A DNA stretch of 64,000 nt from GAS188 sp963713805 (GCA_963713805.1 CAVQNF010000026.1:1-64000), one strand, 5' to 3'. Positions 9,241 through 20,007 are shown, numbered from the stretch's first letter. The notes: generated from the sequence alone by a model not told the origin. Made by a program: numbers and translations.

Positions 9241-10456
9241 ATGGAGGAGGAGGCGCCCGAGAGACGATGCGCTCGTCCGGGCGGCACCCGCGCGTTCAGG
9301 AACACCATCCTCGCCCTCTTCTGCGCGGGCTTTGCGACCTTCGCGCTGCTCTATTACGTCCAACCGCTGTCTGCCGATCTTCTCGGAGATCTTCGGCCTC
9401 GGAGCCGCGCAGGCGAGCCTCGCGCTTTCGGTGACGACCGGCCTCATGGCACCCGCCATGCTGATCGCCGGCTCGATCTCGGAAAATGTCGGACGAAAGC
9501 CGGTGATGGTCGCCTCGGTCCTCGTTTCCGCCGCGTTGACGCTCGCCACGAGCTTCGCGCCGAATTGGACGGTGCTGATCGCGCTGCGCGCCGCCGCCGG
9601 GCTGTCGCTCGCCTGCCTTCCTGCCGTGGCCATGGCCTATGTGGCCGAGGAAATCGCGCCCCCTTCGATCGGCCTCGCCATGGGCCTCTACATCGGCGGC
9701 AGCGCTCTCGGCGGCATGGCCGCCCGCTTGGCGGCAGGGCTTCTCGCGGATCTCGGCTCCTGGCGCTGGGCAACCTTCGTGCTCGGCGCCATGGGGATCG
9801 TCGCCGGACTGATCTTCTGGCGGAGCTTGCCGGCCTCGCGGCATTTCCCGAAGCGCAACCGGTCGGCGCGCGAGCTCATGACCGGCTTTGCGACCCATCT
9901 TCGCGAGCCGGGCCTTCGTCTCCTCGTGCTGGAAGGCTTCCTGATCATGGGAAGCTTCGTCAGCATCTACAACTACATCGGTTATCGGCTCTTGGCGCCA
10001 CCCTATGGGATGAGCCAGGCGGGCGTGGGCCTCATCTTCAGCGTGTATCTCGTCGGCATCGTCTCCTCGCCCGTGACCGGCGCGGTGGCGAGCCGGCTCG
10101 GGCTGCGCCATGTGTTCTGGGTGATGATCGTCATCATGGGAGCGGGCGTGGCGCTGACGCTGGCGCGCCCGCTCGCGCTCGTCATCACCGGCGTGGCGCT
10201 CTTCACCTTCGGCTTCTTCGGTGCGCATTCGATCGCCAGCGCCTGGGTCGGCCGCAGGGCGCGAACCGCAAAGGCCCAGGCCGCCTCGCTCTATCTGTTC
10301 CTTTATTATGTCGGCTCGAGCGTCATCGGTTCGCTCGGCGGCGTCTTCTGGGAGCGCAACGGCTGGAGCGGAGTTGTCGCGCTCGTCTCGGTGCTGCTCG
10401 GCGCCGCCTTCCTGATCTCGCTTCGCCTCGTCCGCCTCGCGCCGCTGTCGTCCTGA
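9241..10456 (+). CDS. MFS transporter, YnfM-like
   Basis: About 404 residues and twelve predicted helices after one frame break. The helix 2-3 loop carries the MFS motif in the form SISENVGRKPVMVAS, and helix 5 has a glycine-rich stretch (GLYIGGSALGGMAARLAAG). The arrangement and the N-terminal FATFALLYYVQPLLPIFS segment resemble E. coli YnfM-type drug/arabinose-proton family carriers. An extra T at 9370 (CTG-T-CTG) splits the first 45 residues from the rest. The substrate is unknown. It probably acts as a proton-coupled exporter in the inner membrane. Confidence 0.82.
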
Positions 10457-10605
10457 CCGGCCTCGGCATCGGACGAGGATCATGGCTCGCCTCGATGTTG
10501 CCGATCCTGGGCCTTCGGCCTAGTTAAGGAGATGCGAGCCGGCAAAGGTGCCGCGCGCGCTCCCGTTTCGACATCCATCATTCGAACCATGCCAGGAGGG
10601 CCCCC

Positions 10606-11202
10606 ATGTCGTTTTCACTTCCCGATCTCCCCTATCCGCATGATGCGCTCGCGCCCAACATGTCCAAGGAGACGCTCGAGTTCCACCACGACAAGCACCA
10701 CGCCGCCTATGTGAACACGGGCAACAATCTCCTCAAGGGCACGGAGTGGGAGAACAAGAGCCTCGAGGAGGTGGTGAAGGGCTCCTTCGGCAAGAATGCG
10801 CCGCTCTTCAACAACGCGGGACAGCACTACAACCACACCCATTTCTGGAAATGGATGAAGCCGAAGGGCGGCGGCTCCATCCCGGGCTCGCTCGAGAAGA
10901 AGATCAAGGAGGATCTCGGCTCGGTCGACAAGATGAAGGAGGACTTCGTCGCCGCCGGCGTCGGCCAGTTCGGCTCCGGCTGGGCCTGGCTCGCGGTCAA
11001 GGACGGCAAGATCGTGGTGATGAAGACGCCGAACGGGGAGAACCCGCTCGTGCACGGGGCAAAGCCCATCCTCGGCTGCGACGTGTGGGAACACTCCTAT
11101 TACATCGATTATCGCAACCGCCGGCCCGACTACCTCAAGGCCTTCCTCGAGCATCTCGTCAATTGGGAATATGTCGAGGAGATGTTCAGCAAGGCGAAGT
11201 GA
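10606..11202 (+). CDS. sodB: Superoxide dismutase, Fe type
   Basis: An intact 198-residue protein of normal length for SodB. Metal ligands are His27 (in LEFHHDKHH), His77 (in QHYNHTHFW), Asp159 and His163 (DVWEHSYYIDYRN). Gln73 sits in the position that supplies the active-site glutamine in Fe-type enzymes, so iron is favoured. The GCDVWEH context is closer to Mn/cambialistic relatives and leaves some doubt. It dismutates superoxide in the cytosol. An AGGAGG lies before the ATG, and there are no frameshifts. Confidence 0.95.
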   Translation: MSFSLPDLPYPHDALAPNMSKETLEFHHDKHHAAYVNTGNNLLKGTEWENKSLEEVVKGSFGKNAPLFNNAGQHYNHTHFWKWMKPKGGGSIPGSLEKKIKEDLGSVDKMKEDFVAAGVGQFGSGWAWLAVKDGKIVVMKTPNGENPLVHGAKPILGCDVWEHSYYIDYRNRRPDYLKAFLEHLVNWEYVEEMFSKAK

Positions 11203-11466
11203 GGCGCGCGCGGCGCGATCGTCGCGCCGCATCCCCCTCGCGCGACGCCACTCGTCTTTCGCTCGAGCGTGGCGCTGCCCGATACTTGGCGCTCCACGCG
11301 CGTCGCGAGGGCAGGTGTACGTGCCCCTTACTTCGTCATGCCGGGTGTGTCCTCTCACAACGCGTGAAGAGGCGGCAAGTCACTTAACGCTCGAGAGTCA
11401 CCTGCGCTGGAGAGTTGCGAGCATTCGCCGAGCAAGCACCGGCTCCGGCCCTCGGGCCAAAGCGCC

Positions 11467-12325
11467 TCAGCGAGACGCGCCGCGCCGAACCTCGCTGAAG
11501 CGCGCGGGCGCGGCATCGAGACGCGCCAGCAAATCCGGGAACTCATCGCCCGCCAGGAAGCGGTGTTCGGCCGGACGGGTCGCGCTCACCGGATCGGCCG
11601 CGATCAGCTCGTCGTCGACTTGGCCGGGGTGGCACATCACGAGATGGCGCTCGCCGGGTTCCTCGAGGAAGCGGGCGAAATCCTCGGCATAGCTACGGCG
11701 CGGGTCGAAGGGGACGACCCCGGCGAAGCCCGCATTCGCCGCGATGCCCCTGGCGGCGAGGTTTTCGCCAAAGCCGCGCGCGAGCCGCGCGATCACCATG
11801 GCCTTTCCCACACAAAGCCGGCGTCTCACGATCGCTCCGGGACGGTCCGCCGGATCCCGCAGATAGAGGCGCTGGGCAAGGCCGAGCGTATCGAGCGCGG
11901 TGAACAGCGCGTCGCGGATCGCCGGGAAAGGCATGGACATGCTGATGCCCGTCGAGGAAATCGGGCTCGCGCCCCATCCCCTGCGCGAAGGCATCGATCT
12001 GGCGGCGGAACTCGTCGGCGATTTCAGCGAGCGGCAAACGGCCAAAGAGCGCTCCTCGCAGCACGCGGCCGACGGCCGGCAGCTCGCCGCTCGGCGCGAA
12101 GCGCGACATCAGGCCAAGCGAGTTGCCGCAGGTGAGATTGAGATGCACGCCGAGATCGGCCATGCCGGCGAATTGCCGCAAGCGCGGAGCCGCATCGGCC
12201 CAATTTGCCCGATTGGTCATCGCGCTCGTGGCGCTGATGCGGCGCTGGCCCAAGAGATCGAGAATCGCGGCGCTCACCCCCGCGCTCAGGGCGAAATCAT
12301 CGGCACAAAGGACGAAGCGGAGCAT
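11467..12325 (-). CDS. ChbG/HpnK (YdjC) family polysaccharide or oligosaccharide deacetylase
   Basis: About 285 residues with one frame break near 11935. The N-terminus has the metal-binding LCADDFALSAGVS motif, then LGVHLNLT and DGHQHVHAFP, which together supply the Asp/His metal site and catalytic residues of this family. The C-terminal part ends in a VMCHPGQVDDEL segment. YdjC-like enzymes remove acetyl groups from chito-oligosaccharides or modify hopanoid precursors (HpnK), but the substrate here is not indicated by neighbours. The start at 12325 gives MLRFVLCADDF, the usual beginning. Confidence 0.82.
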
Positions 12326-13500
12326 GGGTTCAGGTCAACGCGCGTTTAATCAGGGTTCGGAGCCTGACCTTATCGCCAAATAGTTTCCATTTCGCATGAT
12401 GGAGTCTGCGAGGCAGTGATCACAAAAAATTGCAGGCCTTATGAGCGAATCGCACAGTTAGATTGAGACTCACGGCCATGAGCGGCAGCGTTGGCCTTTT
12501 CGGGTTGGGAGAGGGGGCTCGCCTCTTGGCGGATGTCTATGGGCTTGGGATTTCGAGCTGGGTTCTGGCGGCGGATACTTGGGTCTACGATTGATGCTCT
12601 CGTCGTCGTGCATGCCCTTTCAAATACTGGCGGTCTGCCTTTATGCCGCGACCGGCGGGGGCGGTACAAGGATACGAGCTCCACTGCTTTTGAGTCAAGT
12701 ATGCCACAAAGATCGGCAGCCGATATCAACTGCTCGATCCACCTCCGCCCAGAGCAGCCGAATTTCGCAAGGGAGTGCAGGTCATCCATTTTGGGAGTCG
12801 ACGACCTCGCGGAGATCTAATCGATTTTTCCGAGTGGTGAGCAGTGAACGACCGAAAGGCTATCTCCGCAGATCTATGATCTTGATGCCGAGGGCCAGCC
12901 CGGAACAGCCCGTTCTTCGCATCAACTGGCTCGCACAATCTCGCGCTCCTAGCCTATCTCGTCACGATGGAACACCGGACCGGCGCTCACGCTTGGGCAA
13001 CATGTCATGCGAATTAGCGTCGTCTCATGGAGAATCTCCGGCGCAACCGGCATTCCACTTATGGACGCGCTGGTTCGCCACGTTGCAACTGGGTCGGCAT
13101 CGTTCCACTGATAGCGCTTGAGTTTATCAATACATGACAGGTGGCAACATGATGTATCCAGCACAATTGCAGGCTTAGCGTTTATGGTAGCTTGATCGCG
13201 TTTCTCTCCAGTATCTTTGGTATTTTGCAAATCTTTTTCTGATCGTCGCTAAGCGCGATCCGCTATACGATCGAGATTGGCGCGAGCATCCGTCCTTCGC
13301 GACTGAGCCTGGTTGCCAAACGACTAGCGCTGCCGTATGGAGGCAGGCTCTGTCATGGCCTCTGATACGTAGGGTGCCGACGGATGCTTGCCGCATCCAT
13401 CGGCGATGATCGCGCTCAGATGCAGCTCGAACTCATCCTATTATCCTGTCAATGGGACCAGTCTTGCGAAGCGGAATTCCGCCCTCGCGCGAAGGCGTTT
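12326..13500. other. Gene-poor, AT-richer intergenic stretch
   Basis: About 1.2 kb between the deacetylase and mucR has visibly lower GC and no reading frame with convincing codon use. Short open frames on both strands (for example 12579-13121 plus and 12949-13230 minus) give compositionally odd peptides that I do not recognise. No tRNA, hairpin terminator or IS end was found. It may hold decayed mobile-element or island DNA, or leader RNA for mucR control. I see no supportable gene. Confidence 0.4.
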
Positions 13501-13926
13501 TCAGCGGCGCCGCTTGTTCCGCTGCTGGCCGAGGCCCATCTGCTTCGCGAGCCGCGAGCGGGCGGCGGCGTAGTTCGGAGCGACCATCGGGTAGTCGGAA
13601 GCAAGACCCCACTTCTCGCGGTATTGCTCGGGCGACAGCCCGTATTGCGTGCGCAAATGCCGCTTCAGGGACTTGAACTTCTTACCGTCTTCGAGACAGA
13701 CGATATGGTCGGGCGTGATCGACTTCTTGATCGAGACGGCCGGCTTGGCGGCCACCGCCGGCACGCTTGGCTCGGCATTGGTGACGCGCGTGAGAGCGCC
13801 GTAGACGTCCTTGATGAGAATAGGAAGCTCACCCGCGCCAACCGGATTGTTGCTGACGTAAGCGGAGACGATGTCGGTGGCGAGCTCGATGAATTGGGTC
13901 GTGCCCTCAGTCGTGTTCATTTCCAT
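13501..13926 (-). CDS. MucR/Ros family zinc-finger transcriptional regulator
   Basis: A 141-residue intact protein. The ATG at 13926 has AGAAGGG five bases upstream. The N-terminal half (IELATDIVSAYVSNNPV, then an ILIKDVYGAL segment) is the MucR oligomerisation region. The C-terminal half has the Ros-type finger VCLEDGKKFKSLKRHL followed by YGLSPEQYREKWGL. The classical CxxC is replaced by CLED, and the second His position reads Gln (HLRTQYG). Such changes occur in MucR proteins that use alternative metal ligands or none. MucR proteins bind AT-rich DNA, control exopolysaccharide and symbiosis or virulence genes, and repress themselves. The AT-rich upstream region is a plausible autoregulatory target. 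Confidence 0.92.
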   Translation of the reverse strand: MEMNTTEGTTQFIELATDIVSAYVSNNPVGAGELPILIKDVYGALTRVTNAEPSVPAVAAKPAVSIKKSITPDHIVCLEDGKKFKSLKRHLRTQYGLSPEQYREKWGLASDYPMVAPNYAAARSRLAKQMGLGQQRNKRRR

Positions 13927-14431
13927 GTTAGCCCTTCTGAATGTTGAATTAGCCTTACGACGAGCCAGCGCCATTCTTCTCGAATCGACGGCATTAGCCG
14001 ATCGAGAGTGGCGGGATTCGTCCGATTCTAACACATCACGATTTCGTGGGATGCGGCCTCTGCCTCTAAGTAGAGCCGCCGCTGCTGCTCTACTCTGTGT
14101 CTTCTGTGATTTCAACTCGTGTTTCAGCATTCGATGCTAAAAATGTTCCCGAGCGGGCGTGGATCATCTGAATTAAGCCTTTGCAGGAGATTTCCCGCCT
14201 TTCAACTTCACGCGCTTCCACCTATTTTGGCGGGGCTCGACAGTTGTCCTCAAAGGCTCGCCCCCATGCTTGCACCGAATGGAAATAGCGGCGACGAAGT
14301 TCCCGAGCACTCGGTGCCCGATCGACTTGCGCAGCAAAAAAGATTTTCATGATCAAGTGCTTGGAAAGACGAACCGCATTCGCGTTGGTCCAGCCGAGTC
14401 TTCGGCGGATGGCGCACGAAAGGCTTTCGCG
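13927..14431. promoter_or_regulatory. Divergent intergenic region between mucR and the peptidase gene
   Basis: About 500 bases separate the divergent genes and hold no supportable CDS. The part next to mucR has several T-A-rich steps (AACATCACGATTTCG-like and GATGCTAAAAATG segments), the kind of sequence bound by MucR proteins. No exact operator can be defined by eye. The first in-frame peptidase start with conserved sequence is at 14432. Confidence 0.35.
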
Positions 14432-16764
14432 GTGAATGTTCCGGTCGTCGATCCGGGGCCGAAAGCGCCCTCGGCGGCCGCGCGGCCGCGCGAAATTGCT
14501 CATCACGGTATTGTTATCCGCGATGATTATGCGTGGCTCAAGGCGCCCAATTGGCGCGAGGTGCTGAAGGACGCCTCCGCCCTGCCCTCCGACATCCGTG
14601 CCCATCTCGACGCGGAGAACGCTTATGCGGACGCGCTTCTCGCGCCGCTCGCCTCGCTGGTCGAGGAGCTGAAGCAAGAGCTCCGCGAAAGGATCGAGGA
14701 TGAGGATGCGACGGCGCCCGTTCCCGACGGGCCTTTCCTCTATTATCGCCGGTGGCGAGGCGGCGCTCAGCATCCCTGCCTCGTTCGGCGGCCGCGCGGA
14801 GGCGGCGAGGAGGAGCTCCTGGTCGATGGCGAGGCACTCGCCGCGGGCCTTTCGTTCTTCCAGCTCGGTCCGGCGAGCCATTCGCCCGATCACCGGCTCC
14901 TCGCTTATGCGGTCGATGAAGCGGGCTCCGAGTTCTTCACCATCCGGCTGAGGGATCTCTCGACCGGCCGCGATCTCGCCGACCGGGTCCCCAATGCGCG
15001 TGCCGACGCCGTGTTGAACATGCACGCGGATCCCGTGGTCTTCGCGGCCGACGGCAGCTCCTTCCTTTACGCGAGGCTCGACGACAATCACCGCGCCCGC
15101 TCGATCTGGCGTCACCTCATCGGGACGTCGACGGCTCAGGACCGGCTCGTCTTCGAGGAAAGCGCGCCGGGCTGGTTCGTGTCGGTGCACCGCGAGCGCA
15201 TGGGGCGTCACGCTTCCATCGCGGTGCGCGACCACGAGACCTCGGAAGCCTTCATCGTCGATCTCGAACGGCCCGACGCGCCGCCGCGCCTCGTCGCGCC
15301 CCGCGAGGCCGGCGTGCGCTACGAGATCGAGATCGGCGGAAACCGGGTCTTCATCCGAACCAATCGCGACGGGGCGGAGGATTTCAAGATCGTCGAGGCG
15401 CCGCTCGAGGCTCCGGGGCCGGAAAGCTGGCGAGACGTCGTGGCGCATCGGCCGGGCGTGATGGTGCTCCGCCACGCGATCTTCGCGCGCCATCTCGCCT
15501 GGCTCGAGCGCGAGAACGGCTTGCCGCGCCTCGTCATCCGGGCACTCGCGAGCGGTGACCGAGCACGCGGTCGCCTTCGACGAGGAGGCCTACGCGCTCA
15601 GCCTCGATGCCGGAGAGGAGTTCGACACCGATATCTTGCGCTTCACCCTGTCCACGCCGGCGCGTCCCGCGGAAACCTATGATTACGACATGGCGAGCCG
15701 CGAGCGCATCTTGGTGAAGCGCCAGCTCATCCCGTCGGGGCACGACCCCGATGCCTATGTGGTGCGCCGGCTGTTCGCCGAGGCCCCGGACGGCGAGACG
15801 ATCCCGGTGACGCTTGTTGCATCGGCGCGATCTCGCGCTCGACGGAAGCGCGCCTTGCCTGCTCTATGGCTACGGCGCCTATGGCTCTCCGGTGCTGGCA
15901 AATTTCCTCGCGCACCGCCTGTCGCTCGTCGACCGCGGCATGGTCTATGCGCTCGCCCATGTGCGCGGCGGAACCGAGAAGGGCTGGCGCTGGTACACGC
16001 AAGGCAAGCGCGCCGAGAAGGAAAACAGCTTTTCGGATTATCTTTGCGTCGCTCGCATGCTGATCGAGAAGCGCTACACGGCCGCCGGGCGCATCGTCGC
16101 CAACGGGCGCAGCGCCGGCGGCATGCTCATGGGCGTCGCCGCCAATCGCGAACCCGAGCTCTTCGCCGGCATCGTCACCGAGGTGCCCTTCGTCGACGTG
16201 CTCGTCACCATGCTCGACGCCGATCTGCCGCTGACGCCGCCGGAATGGCCCGAATGGGGAAATCCGCTCGTGAGCGAGAGCGATTTCAGGACCATCCTCG
16301 CCTATTCACCCGTGGAGAACGTCAGCCCTCTCCATTACCCGGCGATCCTCGCGATCGCCGCCCTCGCCGACCCGCGCGTCACCTATTGGGAGCCGGCGAA
16401 ATGGGTCGCAAAGCTGCGCGCCAATTCCCTTTCGGGAAAGCCGGTGCTTTTGCGCACCGAGATGAGCGGCGGACATATGGGGGCGCCCGGCCGCTTCGAC
16501 CGCCTCGCGGAGTTCGCCTTGACCCACGCCTTCGCTCTGTGGGCCTGCGGCCTTGCCCGAGGCGCAGGCCTCATGCCGATCGCGCGGCTCAGCGCGAGCC
16601 GCTCCCCGCTTCGCCGGAGAAGGCCTGAGGCTCGCGCAGATAAGGACGAACGCAAGGCCCTGAAGAAACGCTGGAACCCGGCGATCTGCTGGCCGAGCCA
16701 GGAGCGCTCGTTGTCGGCGTCGATATCGGGATCGTCGACGCCGCAGGTCGGAAAAGGAACCTGA
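14432..16764 (+). CDS. S9 family peptidase, oligopeptidase B-like
   Basis: A prolyl-oligopeptidase-family serine peptidase in three frames, with breaks near 15553 and 15815. The N-terminal beta-propeller spans roughly residues 1-410, with the family motif DDYAWLKAPNWREVL near the start. The alpha/beta-hydrolase domain includes ALAHVRGGTEKGWRWY and the nucleophile in NGRSAGGMLMG. A YWEPAKWVAKLR region follows, then a SGGHMGAPGRFD segment carrying the catalytic His. Homologues end near position 16563 (about 709 residues). The open frame continues to 16764 and the last 67 residues look non-native, so a stop may have been lost. It cleaves after basic residues in peptides. The GTG at 14432 is the likeliest start. 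Confidence 0.85.
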
Positions 16765-16921
16765 TGATCGCGATCTGAATCGCATTGACCATGAAGAATT
16801 CGGCGATCTCGGCGGGATCGCCCATGTATTTCGCGATGCCGAGCCAGGCAAAAAACGGCGCGAGCAGGCCGGATGCGAAGGTATCCTCCGTTCTCTGCCA
16901 AACCGCCAGGAGAGCCTGCAT
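16740..16921 (-). pseudogene. N-terminal fragment resembling a sterol desaturase/fatty-acid hydroxylase family protein
   Basis: From the ATG at 16921 the minus strand reads MQALLAVWQRTEDTF, then a hydrophobic LLAPFFAWLG segment, then KYMGDPAEIAEFFM and a second membrane-like stretch ending IIRFLFRP. This looks like the first 60 residues of a membrane-bound sterol desaturase-family protein. The histidine-box region never appears, and the frame then runs into sequence antisense to the peptidase 3' end. I interpret it as a truncated gene. The family assignment is from memory of similar N-termini and is uncertain. Confidence 0.35.
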
Positions 16922-17145
16922 CAACGCCTCATTCCTCAAGCTGGCTGAAAGCTGACGGCCGGCCGCTGATCTGGGACACCTTGCGCCGGCTGGCGCAACG
17001 GTGTCGCGGATCGACGGGATCGCCACATGATGAGGTCGGCAGAAGGGCGAAAAAGTCGCGTATCCGGCGCCGAGGTCGCTGCGCCGTGAATCGCGGATGA
17101 ATCGGGCTGAATGGAATCCGGGAGGCGCCGCAAAGGGGGCTGGCC

Positions 17146-17880
17146 TTACGAGGACGCCGATTCCTCGAGATAGTTGCGCACCTCTTCCATCGAGCCGAAC
17201 CGCCGCGCACCTTTGGGCGTGCGTGCCTCGATCGTGCCGTCGGTGAAGACGACGAAGCTCGTCTCGCCGACACTGAAGCTGCGCGCCGGGCGCAACTCCT
17301 CGGCTTGCCTCGCCGGCTCGGGCGCGGGCCATTCGGGGGCCGCGGCGGGCGAGGCGCCCGGCGCGGCGGGCTGCTCGCGCCGCTCGATCGCCGATTGCCA
17401 GACCGAGCTCGGGCCGGAACCCTCCCGCGCCGGCTCAGGCCGGGCCGTCGCCGGCTTCGCCTCGGGCGCGGGATCCACCGACCCGAGCGGCGCGGCCGCC
17501 GGCATCATCGGCATCATCGGCATGACGGGCTCGACCTTGTCCAACCCGAAGGAGGTCGCGACGGACGGCGTAAAGGGTCGCTCGGCCGGACGCGACGGCG
17601 TGGCTTCAGGCTCGAGCGGAAGTGTCGTGGCGCTTGCGCGCTCGATTGGACGTGCCCAGGCGACTTCGGCGAGTGCGCGTTCGATCATGCGACGCGTGCG
17701 ACGCGTTTCACCCATGAGCGCGGCGAGCGCAAGGCAGACAAGGCCGCCGGACGCGAGAGCGGCGCCCGCGATCACCAGCGTCCAGCCGCGCTCGAGCGGA
17801 ACGAGCGGCCAGCCCATCACCATCGCGCCCCCGCCGGCGATCGCGGTCGCCAATCCCAAGAGCGCAAAAATCCAACTCAT
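17146..17880 (-). CDS. Hypothetical membrane protein with Pro/Ala-rich linker
   Basis: An intact 244-residue protein. Two N-terminal membrane helices (about residues 3-25 and 33-57) precede an RRTRRMIERAL segment. Next comes a long Pro/Ala/Glu-rich region (about 80-190), including an M-P-M-M-P-M-M-P run. A compact C-terminal module follows (SFVVFTDGTIEARTPKGARR, then MEEVRNYLEE). The topology suggests an inner-membrane anchor displaying a cytoplasmic or periplasmic domain on a flexible linker. I know of similar Rhizobiales proteins with no assigned function. Confidence 0.65.
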   Translation of the reverse strand: MSWIFALLGLATAIAGGGAMVMGWPLVPLERGWTLVIAGAALASGGLVCLALAALMGETRRTRRMIERALAEVAWARPIERASATTLPLEPEATPSRPAERPFTPSVATSFGLDKVEPVMPMMPMMPAAAPLGSVDPAPEAKPATARPEPAREGSGPSSVWQSAIERREQPAAPGASPAAAPEWPAPEPARQAEELRPARSFSVGETSFVVFTDGTIEARTPKGARRFGSMEEVRNYLEESASS

Positions 17881-18060
17881 GCTCGAGCCTTGTCGATCAC
17901 TTCAGCGAGCTCCATGGCGATCGACGCCTCAGCTCTTCGCGGCGTCGCCTTCGAATGCCTGCTCTGCTGTTATCGCAGGGGACATACTGTCAAAAATAGG
18001 GCGGTACCTGGTTTCGGCGAAACGCCGACGCGTTTTCGGATGTCTTTGGAGCGCGCGAGC

Positions 18061-18172
18061 AAGCCGGCGTGCGCGACCTCGCAGGGACCGAATGGCTCGT
18101 TCGGCTCGGACGCGCGACAAGCCGCGTGCGCGACCTCGCACAGGGACCGAATGGCTCGTATTCGGCTCGCGA
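18061..18172. repeat. Two-copy tandem repeat upstream of tRNA-His
   Basis: Two near-identical units of about 55-58 bases, the first from 18061 and the second from 18119. Both contain GTGCGCGACCTCGCA, then GGGACCGAATGGCTCG, then CGGCTCG. They differ by small indels (the second has extra CA and TA). They lie about 100 bases before the tRNA-His gene. The units encode nothing plausible. Confidence 0.75.
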
Positions 18173-18266
18173 CGATGGTTGCAAACTGCCATCCCCTATC
18201 GTAAGACCCGCCGAGAGTCGTGCCGGCGGGGGTCCTGACTCGGGTGCGACCCTCGTGTCGCGTCAT

Positions 18267-18343
18267 GCAGCCGTAGCTCAGTTGGTTAGAGCACCAGATT
18301 GTGGATCTGGGGGTCGGTGGTTCGATTCCACTCGGCTGTACCA
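18267..18343 (+). tRNA. tRNA-His (GTG)
   Basis: A 77-base cloverleaf with CCA encoded at 18341-18343. The acceptor stem GCAGCCG pairs with CGGCTGT, the anticodon loop carries GTG at 18301-18303, and the T-loop is the canonical TTCGATT. The first pair is G1:U72 and the discriminator is A73. There is no extra G-1 opposite C73. This is the unusual tRNA-His identity known in many alphaproteobacteria that have a co-evolved histidyl-tRNA synthetase, so it supports both the call and the taxonomy. Confidence 0.97.
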
Positions 18344-18679
18344 TCCCAATATTTTCGCCCAATATTTTCGTCCCCAATATTTGGTCCCCTCACCAAGGAT
18401 GCGTCCTGGATCACCAGGACATATGTGGATCATCGTCCGACGGGCGCGATGCGGCTCTCGATTTCCATCGTCCCGTCATTTCCATCGTCCCGTCTCGGAA
18501 GTGCTTTGATCGCGGATAAGGACGAAGACTTCAGAACGAATATTTCAAGAGCAATATTTTCGACATCGGATAAGCCTATCTCCGCATGCAATGAAATTCC
18601 GACGGTTTGCCGCTTCGAATTTTTCGGCTAGGCTCCGCTTCTCGAAAGCCGAAGGAAACGCTCACCACGAGGTTCGTCG
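18344..18679. repeat. AT-rich spacer with short tandem repeats after tRNA-His
   Basis: The 336-base gap before the aminotransferase holds no gene. Right after the tRNA is a run of about three CCCAATATTTTCG-like units (18346-18386). A perfect 17-base tandem duplication of ATTTCCATCGTCCCGTC occupies 18461-18494. Upstream of the next gene no clear promoter stands out. Confidence 0.6.
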
Positions 18680-20007
18680 ATGGCCGCAAGGAACATCACT
18701 ATCGAGGCCGCGCTCACCGAGGCGCGCGAAGCTTTCGTCGAGCGCAACCCGAAAAGCCAGGCGGCCCATGCGGAGGCCTGCTCGGCCCTGCCGGGCGGCA
18801 ACACCCGCACGATTCTGTTCTATGCACCCTTTCCGCTCGCGATGGAGAGCGGCGCCGGCTGCCGCCTCCGCGATGCGGACGGTCATGAATATCTGGATTT
18901 TCTCGGCGAATACACGGCCGGAATCTATGGGCATTCCCATCCGCGCATTCGCGCCGCGATCGATCGCGCGCTCGACGGCGGGATCAACCTCTCGGCTCAC
19001 AATCTTTTCGAGGGAAAGCTGGCGCGCGTCGTCTGCGACCGTTTTCCCTCGCTCGATCTCGTCCGCTTCACCAACTCCGGCACGGAAGCCAATCTCATGG
19101 CGCTCGCGACGGTCACGGTCGCGACGGGCCGGCGCAAGATCCTCGTCTTCGAGGGCGGCTATCACGGGGGCGTGCTCTATTTCGGCGGCGGCGGAGCGGC
19201 GGTGAATGCGCCCCATCAGTTCGTGATCGGCACCTACAACGACAAGGCGCGGGCCGAGGAGCTGATCGAGGAACATGCGGCCGAGCTCGCCGCGATCCTG
19301 GTCGAGCCGATGCTCGGCTCGGGCGGCTGCATTCCGGGCGATCGCGACTTCCTCGAGGCTTTGCGCCGGGGTGCGACGCGGTGCGGGGCGATCCTGATCT
19401 TCGACGAGGTGATGACCTCGCGCCTGTCGCCTGGCGGCTTGCAGGAGGCCCTCGGCATCATCCCCGACATGACGACGCTCGGGAAATACATCGGAGGCGG
19501 CATGTCGTTCGGCGCCTTCGGCGGCCGCGCCGACCTGATGGGCCGTTACGATCCGCGCCGTCCCGACGCCCTGCCGCATGCAGGCACCTTCAACAACAAC
19601 ATCCTCACCATGTCGGCGGGACTGGCCGGCATGACCGAGATCTTCACGCCGGAGGCCGCCCGTGAGCTCACGGCGCTCGGCGAGGATTTGACGCAGGCGC
19701 CTCAACGAGCTGTGCGCTTCGCGTCGCGCACCCGTGGACGTTCACCGGCTACGGCTCGCTGATGGCCGTGCATTTCTCGCCGACGCCGGTGCGCACGCCG
19801 CGCGACGCGCTGCGCGGACATCAGGGGCTGAAGGAGCTCTTCTTCTTCGACATGCTGGAGCGCGGCATCTATCTCGCGCGTCGGGGCATGCTGATCCTCT
19901 CGTTGCCGATCGGCGCCGCGGAATGCGACTGGCTCGTCGAGGCGGTGGAGGATTTCCTGACGACGCGCGCGCCCCTCCTCCTGCCCGAGGCGCTCAGCGC
20001 CGCGTGA
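18680..20007 (+). CDS. Class III aminotransferase, glutamate-1-semialdehyde aminomutase-like
   Basis: About 441 residues after correcting two inserted bases (near 19697, CAG-G-CGC, and near 19733, GTG-G-ACG). PLP-fold features are present: ALPGGNTRTILFYAPFPLAM at the N-terminus, FTNSGTEANLMAL, the Asp of LIFDEVMTSRL that contacts the PLP ring, and the Schiff-base lysine in TTLGKYIGGGMSFGAFGG. The sequence is in the HemL-like group, but the substrate-binding segments do not let me assign tetrapyrrole synthesis. An aspartate-aminotransferase-family enzyme of unknown substrate is the safer call. The ATG at 18680 follows an ACGAGG-like ribosome site. Confidence 0.82.

Noticed and set aside
18267..18680. 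Integrated element attachment site at tRNA-His
   Set aside because: No integrase gene, no duplicated tRNA 3' end and no foreign gene block follow the tRNA.
18680..20007. hemL (glutamate-1-semialdehyde aminomutase) for tetrapyrrole synthesis
   Set aside because: Similarity is at the class III aminotransferase level. The substrate-binding residues and context do not support HemL specifically.
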